From assembly GCA_965370365.1 (NCBI GenBank), contig CBDUSP010000033.1, forward strand, positions 1 through 18,360: a stretch of 18,360 bases of DNA, given 5' to 3'. Shown piece after piece: positions 12,398 to 18,360 of this stretch. The stretch is from DAIDHZ01 sp965370365 (GTDB taxonomy: Bacteria; Chlamydiota; Chlamydiia; Chlamydiales; SM23-39). Each line of letters opens with the position of its first letter. The stretch's first letter is position 1. Both the position numbers and the translations under genes were made by a program. The notes below the pieces were generated by a model. It saw nothing but the letters and a program-made list of their open reading frames with translations. It ran no database searches and was not told where the DNA came from.

Positions 12398-13657
12398 CTA
12401 TTGTTCCCAGGGAAAGGGGCGATTTGGTGCCGGCGCATCGTCCCCATCTTGATCTTGTGTAAAGAGGTTAATAAGCCCTCCGAAAATTTTTCCACCAGTT
12501 GATGGAATCTCTTGCACAGTTGTCATTGCCGCAATTTTTGCAACAGCCGGACCTGTATCAAACTTTGGATTATTTAAAGACCCTCGAACAGGAATTTGAA
12601 GGACGTAATTTCTTCCCAAATTTCGAATGCCAAAAGATCTTTCTAGCGTGTCCCTTGGAATGCCAAGGGTCATATCAAGCGCATCTCTTTTCACATTGAT
12701 ATCTCCCCACGCACAAAGGTGCACAGAGTTAGAAAGAAGCGCGTCGATTCGACCCATCTCGATGAGTCCATTTTTAAGAGAGAAGGTAACAGGCGTAAAC
12801 CAAAAGTTGATTCTGTTTGAAAGGTTAAAGAGTTTGGCAAGAGAGTAGAGAGAGTCACCTCCTTGTATGAGGACTTTGCCAAGGTCAAGGGACGCATGTT
12901 TGATTTGAATCGCCTCCAAGTTTTTTAAAGGACAGCGAAATCCATCAGGTGAGATGTTTAGAGTGGCTGGAGTTTGTGCGTGGATGTCGATCTGTCCTAT
13001 TTTATCGGTAAAAAAAAGGCTCGCCTCAAGTGGTTTTGTAAGTGTGAGAACATCATCTGTCATTTGGCCATCAAGGAAAAGAGAGCTACTTGGGGAGCTT
13101 GCATTGAACTGAATGGCTCCCTTTTTGTTTTTTAATACATACGTGCCTTGTGCATCTAAAGTAGCCCCAAAAGCGCTGTATAGATAGCCTTTAAGGTTCA
13201 GTAAGCGATCGACGAGAATCGTTGGAATCTTGCGGAGATTTGCTTTTAGATCAAAATCCTTTGAGGAAGTGGCATTTCCTTGGATTTCTAGAGTCCCTCC
13301 CTGAGGTGTCTGTCCAGTCGCATTTATATAGTTGCCTTTGATCGTCGCCTGAATATTTGTTAGTTTCGCATCGCCACCATATACTAAAGAGGTGTTTGTA
13401 ACTTCAAACGATTGATCAATCTTCCCAATTTTCCAAAAGGGGACAGGGGATTTAAGCGTTTCAATTACTGCTGTAAAGTCCTTATCAGAAAAGTGAACAT
13501 TCTCAAACTCTTGAGGCCCCATCCAAGAAAGAGATGTCTTTTCGATTGTAACCTTCCCTTTAAGTTTTGACTGGACTAGGTAGGGAAAAAATGGGGAGAC
13601 AATCTTGGGGAGAAAAAAAACGAAGATGAGACAAGCTAAAAGAAGGAGCTTTTTCAT
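12398..13657 (-). CDS. AsmA/TamB-like envelope protein
   Basis: 419 residues. The N-terminal hydrophobic anchor (~2-20, LLLLACLIFVFFLPKIV) is followed by a long beta-rich region without cysteine pairs. Repeating strands of the type GKVTIEKTSLSW, ENVHFSDKDF and FEVTNTSLVYGGDAK are characteristic of AsmA-like proteins, anchored in the inner membrane with the body in the periplasm and linked to lipid transport to or homeostasis of the outer membrane. The segment near 350-390 (LGRNYVLQIPVRGSLNNPKF) matches the end of the AsmA-like repeat, which normally reads PV.V.GTL..P. The tail is acidic and Pro-rich, ending PFPWEQ. It overlaps the glmS stop by ATGA, so it is translationally coupled. The particular AsmA subfamily is not identified. 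Confidence 0.65.
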   Translation of the reverse strand: MKKLLLLACLIFVFFLPKIVSPFFPYLVQSKLKGKVTIEKTSLSWMGPQEFENVHFSDKDFTAVIETLKSPVPFWKIGKIDQSFEVTNTSLVYGGDAKLTNIQATIKGNYINATGQTPQGGTLEIQGNATSSKDFDLKANLRKIPTILVDRLLNLKGYLYSAFGATLDAQGTYVLKNKKGAIQFNASSPSSSLFLDGQMTDDVLTLTKPLEASLFFTDKIGQIDIHAQTPATLNISPDGFRCPLKNLEAIQIKHASLDLGKVLIQGGDSLYSLAKLFNLSNRINFWFTPVTFSLKNGLIEMGRIDALLSNSVHLCAWGDINVKRDALDMTLGIPRDTLERSFGIRNLGRNYVLQIPVRGSLNNPKFDTGPAVAKIAAMTTVQEIPSTGGKIFGGLINLFTQDQDGDDAPAPNRPFPWEQ

Positions 13658-15462
13658 TCAACGGTCACGGACTTTGCAAGGTTCCTTGGGTGATCGATAT
13701 CGCAGCCCCTTTCTTTTGCAACATAGTAAGCAAAGAGTTGGCCAACAACAGATGAACAAAAGGGAGAGAGGGCGTCGATTGCCTTCGGTACAAAAAAGAC
13801 ATCATCTGCAATGGTCTTAACCTCTTCAAAACCATCAGGTGCAATCGCAAAGACGGGGGCTTTTCTCGCTTTTACTTCCATCAGATTGCTTGTCATCTTG
13901 CCAAGCGTTCTTTCGTTTGCACAAAAAGCAACGACAGGAAAATGTTCATCAAGAAGAGCGATGGCTCCATGTTTTAGCTCACCTGCCGGGTATGCATTTG
14001 CATTTACGTAAGAAATTTCTTTGAGCTTTAGAGCGGCTTCCATGGCAGTTGGAAGCATGTAGTTGCGCCCTAAAAAAATGAAATCATCAAAGGCTGCATA
14101 TTTTTTTGCAATTTTCTGAATCTCATCTTTTCGCCTTAGAACCTCTTCGATTTGAGAGGGGATTTTTAAGAGCGCTTCATGGATGATTGCAACCTCTTCT
14201 TGAGAGAGTTTTTTCAAAAGATCCGCAAAGTGAAGAGAAAAAAGGGTGAGACAGCTGAGCTGCGCCGTAAATGCTTTTGTAGAACATACGCTAATTTCAG
14301 GGCCGGCTTTTACACTTAAAAAGCTTTCCGACTCTCTTACAAGCGTTGAATTTTTCACATTGCAAAGGGCAAGTGTTTTTGTCCCTTGTTTTTTGGTTTC
14401 TCGAATAGCTGCTAAAAGATCTGCTGTTTCCCCAGACTGACTTATCGCGATCGCGAGAGTTTCAGGGCTATGCACAGGCGTTCTGTAGCGCGCTTCAGAG
14501 GCGATTTCAACGCGCGCTTCGATCTTTGACAAGTCTTCCATAAGATATGAGGCGATAAGTCCTGCGTGGGCGGAGCTTCCACAGCCTAAAATAGAAAACT
14601 TCTGAAAGGAGGGCTCAAGCTTTAACTCTTTAAAGAATGCATTTGCATCAGATCTACCAAGAAGCGTATTTTGGATGACCCGGGGCTGCTCGAAGATTTC
14701 TTTGAGCATAAAATGCTCAAAGCCTTCTTTCGATGGAGGTTTTAGATTCCCCTCTAGTCGCTCTGTCTTCTTTTTTACGGTTTTAAGCAACTCATCAAAA
14801 ATCTCCACGTGTCCTCTACGGACGCGTGCAACTTCTTTTTTCTCGAGAAAGAGAATATCGAAGCTAGGGCCTTGAAAAGCATTTGGATCTGAAGAGATTA
14901 CGGCCTCTTTTTTGCTTTCAGTCCAGCCAATGGAGAGGGGACATTCATTGGCAGCGGCAATGATTTCTTCTGGATGGTCTTTATGAATAACGAGGATCGC
15001 AAAACTCCCCTGAAGAAGGGGAAGCGTCTTATGAACGGCACTGAGGAGGTCTCCGTCATAATATCTGGCAATCAGGTTCACAATAACCTCGGAGTCGGTC
15101 TCTGAGGAAAAAGAGATCCCTTCTTTTAGGAGAGACTCTTTAAGGGACTTGTAATTTTCAATAATGCCATTATGAATGAGGGCAAAAGATTCGCTTGCAT
15201 CGGTAAATGGATGTGCATTTTCATCATCGACCTTTCCGTGCGTTGCCCACCTGGTATGACCAATTGCTACATCGAGCTTGGGAAGAGAGGCTTTTTCCTT
15301 CAAAGCCCTCAGCATTCCCTTGGCTTTGCAAATTGCGATTCTTCCTTCGTGGATGCCGCCAATACCGCTTGAGTCGTACCCGCGATATTCGAGTCTTTCA
15401 AGACCTTTGAGACAGATTTTTAAGGGGTCTTTTTCCCCGACGTAGCCAAATATTCCGCACAT
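13654..15462 (-). CDS. glmS: Glutamine-fructose-6-phosphate aminotransferase (isomerizing)
   Basis: Makes glucosamine-6-phosphate from fructose-6-phosphate and glutamine, the first step to UDP-GlcNAc for lipid A and peptidoglycan. 602 residues, normal length. Cys2 of MCGIFGYVG is the glutaminase nucleophile; LEYRGYDSSG and HTRWATHG (His and Arg for glutamine) follow. The two SIS domains carry GCGSSAHAG, SQSGETADLL, the CSTKAFTAQ segment and AYPAGELKHG. The C-terminal NLAKSVTVE is the family's conserved tail. ATG 15462 is the only choice because Cys2 must follow Met1. A 43-bp gap precedes it; I see no glmS ribozyme there. Its substrate is also that of PFP in this window. Confidence 0.97.
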   Translation of the reverse strand: MCGIFGYVGEKDPLKICLKGLERLEYRGYDSSGIGGIHEGRIAICKAKGMLRALKEKASLPKLDVAIGHTRWATHGKVDDENAHPFTDASESFALIHNGIIENYKSLKESLLKEGISFSSETDSEVIVNLIARYYDGDLLSAVHKTLPLLQGSFAILVIHKDHPEEIIAAANECPLSIGWTESKKEAVISSDPNAFQGPSFDILFLEKKEVARVRRGHVEIFDELLKTVKKKTERLEGNLKPPSKEGFEHFMLKEIFEQPRVIQNTLLGRSDANAFFKELKLEPSFQKFSILGCGSSAHAGLIASYLMEDLSKIEARVEIASEARYRTPVHSPETLAIAISQSGETADLLAAIRETKKQGTKTLALCNVKNSTLVRESESFLSVKAGPEISVCSTKAFTAQLSCLTLFSLHFADLLKKLSQEEVAIIHEALLKIPSQIEEVLRRKDEIQKIAKKYAAFDDFIFLGRNYMLPTAMEAALKLKEISYVNANAYPAGELKHGAIALLDEHFPVVAFCANERTLGKMTSNLMEVKARKAPVFAIAPDGFEEVKTIADDVFFVPKAIDALSPFCSSVVGQLFAYYVAKERGCDIDHPRNLAKSVTVE

Positions 15463-15505
15463 GATTGGAAGTTATATCACATGTGGATAAATTACCAAAA
15501 AGGAT

Positions 15506-16015
15506 CTATTTTTTTTCACATGACTCGTTGGTTTGTGGGGTAGGTCTAAAGATGTCGTCAAGATAGTCATGCCTTCTCTTTTTAGTGAAAAGAGAAAATG
15601 GGGGCGTCCTTTCAGAGTGAAGAGGACCTATTTTTTGTGGTTGCCCAGGGGAAACTTGAGGCGAGCGATCTCTTTGTTTGTAAGGAGAGGTTCCTGTAAG
15701 AAAAGCCATGCACTTCTTTGTCGATTCTTCAATTGCTTGCTTTTGGTTTTCAGGTGTGTCCTGTCTTGAGAGGGGTTCTTTGTTTTCTTTAGAGTTTTTC
15801 GTTTGCGGCAGCTCAGAGCTTATTACATGCACTTTCCCCTCAGGCAAAGGCTGTACTGACATCCTCGTAGGGGACTCCTTTTGTTTTTGAAGGAGATCTC
15901 CTGGCAAAACAGGAATGTGCTTGACCGGAGCGTATGTAACCATTGGATCTTGGTTTCCGCACGTTCTCTGTACGGTAAATGCGCTGTTCGGTTTTCCTGG
16001 GGAAGTTTTATTCAT
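15506..16015 (-). CDS. Disordered Pro/Gln/Ser/Lys-rich hypothetical protein
   Basis: 169 residues with no hydrophobic segment and almost no predicted fold: Pro, Gln, Ser, Thr, Lys and Glu dominate (for example SRQDTPENQKQAIEESTKK). Basic clusters KKRRH occur near 144-148, and it ends in NESCEKK. Three cysteines, at about 19, 102 and 166. It sits 12 bp after the methyltransferase and 43 bp before glmS, both on the same strand, so it is inside the operon. No family recognised. In chlamydiae such disordered proteins are sometimes type III substrates or chaperone clients, but nothing here proves that. Weak RBS; a later start is possible. Confidence 0.5.
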   Translation of the reverse strand: MNKTSPGKPNSAFTVQRTCGNQDPMVTYAPVKHIPVLPGDLLQKQKESPTRMSVQPLPEGKVHVISSELPQTKNSKENKEPLSRQDTPENQKQAIEESTKKCMAFLTGTSPYKQRDRSPQVSPGQPQKIGPLHSERTPPFSLFTKKRRHDYLDDIFRPTPQTNESCEKK

Positions 16016-16027
16016 TTGAGGCTCTAC

Positions 16028-16771
16028 TTAAGTTTTATGGGCCAAAATAGCAAGAAAAAGCGGAAACTCTTTTCGAGCACGATCCTCCATTTTTGCTCTT
16101 CCCCCCTCACTTTTCTTGTCAGAGCACCACTCCTCCATGTTCGAGACCATAAGGCCACTTTTAGAGAGCGATGAGATGAAGAAAGAGAGGGGGTGATGGA
16201 AGGAATAGGTTGTTGCGGATTTTGCGCCCTTGCTTGGGTTTGTCTGGATGGGGATTTTTTGAGGACTCATATAGACATTCATGCGCCTATATTGGAGCTT
16301 TGCCTTTTCGTCGACACCCCAGTTACTTTGTCGTGGAATACGAAAGCAAGGGTGGTTCAGCACGAGGAGAAGTTTCCCTCCACTTTTAAGATGGTTTGAT
16401 GCCTCTTTAATTGCTTTTTCGGGACAGTCCATGTTTTGCAAAGAGAGAATAAAGCAAGCTGCATCAAAGGTTTCGTTTTTTAAGGGGAGTTTTTTGCAGG
16501 CATCTGCCACGAGGAAACGTCCTTGAGACATTTGCTCAGCTTTTGCGAGCAGGGCTTTTGAGTTATCAATTCCTGTGTATTTGATCGTTTTGGGAAGATG
16601 TCTTTGCAAAACTCCTTGCCCACAGCCAAGGTCGAGGAGGGAGTCTTCTTTTTTTAAGCTTAAAAGAGAGGATGCTTTTTTTAAGATGATGGATCTGTGA
16701 TAGTAGTGTCCCTTTTCTCCAACCTGAGCGCTGTACCACTCTTCTGAAGCGTCCCAGCTAGTCTTTGTCAT
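16028..16771 (-). CDS. Class I SAM-dependent methyltransferase
   Basis: 247 residues. SAM-binding motif I LLDLGCGQGVL at ~45-55, the acidic end of the second strand in YTGIDNS (~65-71), motif III-like FLVADACKKLPL (~86-97), post-motif FDAACFILSLQNMDCPEKAIKEA (in parts ~103-125) and LKSGGKLLLVL (~128-138). After the Rossmann core there is a family-specific block with NHPCFRIPRQSNWG, then FHHPLSFFISSLSKSGL, and RKEFPLFLAILAHK at the end. This group is widespread as a conserved hypothetical methyltransferase whose substrate I do not know. Its start overlaps the permease end by 14 bp, so the two are co-translated. Cytosolic. Confidence 0.85.
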   Translation of the reverse strand: MTKTSWDASEEWYSAQVGEKGHYYHRSIILKKASSLLSLKKEDSLLDLGCGQGVLQRHLPKTIKYTGIDNSKALLAKAEQMSQGRFLVADACKKLPLKNETFDAACFILSLQNMDCPEKAIKEASNHLKSGGKLLLVLNHPCFRIPRQSNWGVDEKAKLQYRRMNVYMSPQKIPIQTNPSKGAKSATTYSFHHPLSFFISSLSKSGLMVSNMEEWCSDKKSEGGRAKMEDRARKEFPLFLAILAHKT

Positions 16772-18164
16772 GTTTAAGCTGCCATGAGGGTTTACGGGCC
16801 TTATAGATCAAGAAGGGGATGATGCAAAAGATGATCGTTGACCCGATGAGGAAGGATTCAAAGATCCAAAGTTCTCCTGTTGCAAATTGGCTTGGGGGGA
16901 TAAAGCAGAGCATAAACCCAAATAAAGATCCCAAAAAGCCTAAAGTTCCGACGACCCACATCCCCACGTTCCCAAACGGGATCTTGTATCCTCTTTTCGT
17001 TTCTGGGAACTTATAGCGAAGGACAATCCCTGCGATAAACATGAGCGCGTACATAAGTTGGTAGAGAAGTGCGGCAAGAGCTAGAAGCATCCAGTATGAG
17101 CTATTAATCGATGGCATGAAGAGAAAGACAAGGGAAAGAACGGTTACAAAGAGAGCTTGAGAAATTAAAATGCCAACAGGCATTTCTTGTTTGTTTTTCT
17201 TGTGAAAGATTGGGGGCAGATTGCCATGCATCGCGGTTGCATAAAGACCCCTGCTGGGTCCTACAATCCAGGTGCTTAACATTCCAAGCGTTCCAAAGGA
17301 GATTACAGCCGCAACAACCGGCATTGCCCAAGAAAGATTAAACGCGTTTAAAAAGGAGGAAAAAGCCTCCATGGCGCCTGATGCAAGTTGGATTTCTTGG
17401 ACAGGGATAATGATGCCAATTGCAATGGCTCCGATCATGGAAAACCCGAGAATTAAAATAGAGGAGAGCAAAATCCCTTTTGGATAAGCAGTTTGGGGGT
17501 TTTTAACATCTTTTGCGTGGACCGCAGACATTTCAACACCAGCGAGACTAAAGAGAACGCCAGAGAAGAGGACAAGATCCCTTAAAGACCCAAAATTCGG
17601 TGTAAGGCTATCCTTAGAAAACGTGATCTGGGAGGGGAATCCTTTGAAGAGCCAAAGAGAGGCGAGTGCTGTGATGAGGATCACAGGGAGAACCGTCCCA
17701 AATAAAGCTGTGATCATGCTAATGAAGCCAGAAATTTTCATGCCCAGGAAGTTGATAAGCGTCGCAATCCAAAACACAGCGAGAATTGTTGTCGTTATAA
17801 AGACCTTATCTGTAGCTAAATCAGGATTTATAATGTAGGCGATCGCGGCGGCAATAAACGAGAGGATCGTTGGGTAATAGATCACATTTTCGATCCACTG
17901 GAGCCAGATGGCGACAAATCCCATCCGAGGTCCCAGCGCTTCTCTAACCCATGTGTAGACGCCTCTCTCTGGCCATGCAGAAGCGAGTTCTGCAGAGACA
18001 AACGATGCTGGGATAAAGAAAATAATGGCAGCGAGAGCAAGTAAAGGAAGCGCTGCAAAGCCAAACTCAGCCAAGAGGGGGAAGTTTTTTACATTACAAA
18101 TTGCAGCAACGTTGATAAAGGCGATCGTTGTGGCGGTGAGTACTTTTTTCTTGTTAGATGCCAT
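16758..18164 (-). CDS. APC-superfamily amino-acid permease, GadC (glutamate/GABA antiporter)-like
   Basis: 468 residues, about 12 membrane spans. The first part (TIAFINVAAICNVKNFPLLAE, in pieces, then FVSAELASAWPERGVYTWVREALG) and IWLQWIENVIYYPTILSFIA fit the GadC-type branch of the APC superfamily, which swaps amino acids (glutamate, GABA, arginine/agmatine and others) across the inner membrane. The SAGVEMSAVHAKDVKNP-type loop (here SLAGVEMSA...) in the middle is typical. The C-terminus is short (KPSWQLKHDKD) and lacks the long plug of E. coli GadC. Substrate not determinable; uptake or exchange of a host amino acid would fit an intracellular bacterium. It starts 3 bp after the upstream LicD-like stop. 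Confidence 0.85.
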   Translation of the reverse strand: MASNKKKVLTATTIAFINVAAICNVKNFPLLAEFGFAALPLLALAAIIFFIPASFVSAELASAWPERGVYTWVREALGPRMGFVAIWLQWIENVIYYPTILSFIAAAIAYIINPDLATDKVFITTTILAVFWIATLINFLGMKISGFISMITALFGTVLPVILITALASLWLFKGFPSQITFSKDSLTPNFGSLRDLVLFSGVLFSLAGVEMSAVHAKDVKNPQTAYPKGILLSSILILGFSMIGAIAIGIIIPVQEIQLASGAMEAFSSFLNAFNLSWAMPVVAAVISFGTLGMLSTWIVGPSRGLYATAMHGNLPPIFHKKNKQEMPVGILISQALFVTVLSLVFLFMPSINSSYWMLLALAALLYQLMYALMFIAGIVLRYKFPETKRGYKIPFGNVGMWVVGTLGFLGSLFGFMLCFIPPSQFATGELWIFESFLIGSTIIFCIIPFLIYKARKPSWQLKHDKD

Positions 18165-18167
18165 GAT

Positions 18168-18360
18168 TTAATGGACATAGAGCCGATCCCAATAAGGATG
18201 GCTTAAGTCTTTTTCAAACCTGTCAGTTATTGGGTCGTAGATTTTAGCAGGATCTAGATTTTCGCCATAGTATCTTTGTAAGAAAGTCGCGGTGTCATTG
18301 GGGACAAAGACCTCAACTCCGTCGAAATCAGCCTTTTTCAAGGGGAAGAGGTGTTTAAAG
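18168..18360 (-). CDS. LicD-family protein, C-terminal end only
   Basis: The 63 last codons are visible; the gene begins beyond the right edge. LFPLKKADFDGVEVFVPND followed by ATFLQRYYGENL is the C-terminal signature of LicD/fukutin-type proteins (FPL..v.F.G..v.vP.d...yL...YG), which transfer phosphocholine or other phospho-polyol groups onto surface glycans. The catalytic acidic motifs would lie upstream and cannot be checked. It ends 3 bp before the permease start and is probably first of the visible operon. In an LPS/glycan setting the role would be decoration of a surface sugar. Confidence 0.6.
   Translation of the reverse strand, partial: FKHLFPLKKADFDGVEVFVPNDTATFLQRYYGENLDPAKIYDPITDRFEKDLSHPYWDRLYVH

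Noticed and set aside
15463..15505. glmS ribozyme or other riboswitch before glmS
   Set aside because: The 43-bp gap is too short and lacks the ribozyme core; it only contains a CACATGTG palindrome.

Overview
The window looks like the chromosome of an environmental, non-Chlamydiaceae member of the Chlamydiota (a Parachlamydia-, Waddlia- or Simkania-like endosymbiont). This is an inference. It rests on a PPi-type phosphofructokinase, leuS and waaA (Kdo transferase) lying together, much as I recall for the pfkA/gseA/leuS cluster of Chlamydia; on Kdo lipopolysaccharide genes; on moderate-to-low GC; and on tRNA genes with no encoded CCA. I cannot name the species.

Left part (1-3990). One locus is present twice in the same orientation: a gene for a small membrane/coiled-coil protein read leftwards, a divergent promoter region, and the 5' part of a PPi-phosphofructokinase gene read rightwards. 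Copy B (1713-3722) carries the full-length pfp. Copy A (1-919) has only the first ~60 pfp codons, broken by a frameshift, and its promoter region holds a 160-bp MITE-like insertion. Copy A pfp ends exactly where a kdsB gene, read the other way, also loses its 3' end, so one junction truncated both genes. A 200-bp cluster of nested palindromes follows pfp.

Core part (3990-7810). leuS and waaA overlap by 4 bases and are followed by an initiator tRNA-Met and a second CAU tRNA (elongator Met).

Island (7813-11697). The 3' half of the second tRNA is repeated as a 48-bp near-perfect direct repeat at 11698-11745. This is the usual footprint of integration into a tRNA gene. The ~3.9 kb in between has no integrase. 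It holds a Cass2/GyrI-like effector-binding protein, an unusual fusion of a guanylate-kinase-like domain to an endonuclease/exonuclease/phosphatase domain, a small SD-led membrane protein, and remnants: a small ORF with an internal stop, a methyltransferase tail, a DUF2442-like ORF with an internal stop, and a transposase scrap. The kinase-phosphoesterase fusion, with its GMP-base-binding residues replaced, is the most novel protein here.

Right part (11741-18360). A tight leftward gene run: a LicD-like gene (partial), a GadC-type amino-acid permease, a SAM methyltransferase, a disordered hypothetical protein, glmS, an AsmA-like envelope protein, and an exported Fe/Mn superoxide dismutase. The sod stop codon lies inside the tRNA-derived repeat. 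glmS (glucosamine-6-phosphate), waaA and kdsB all feed cell-envelope or LPS synthesis.
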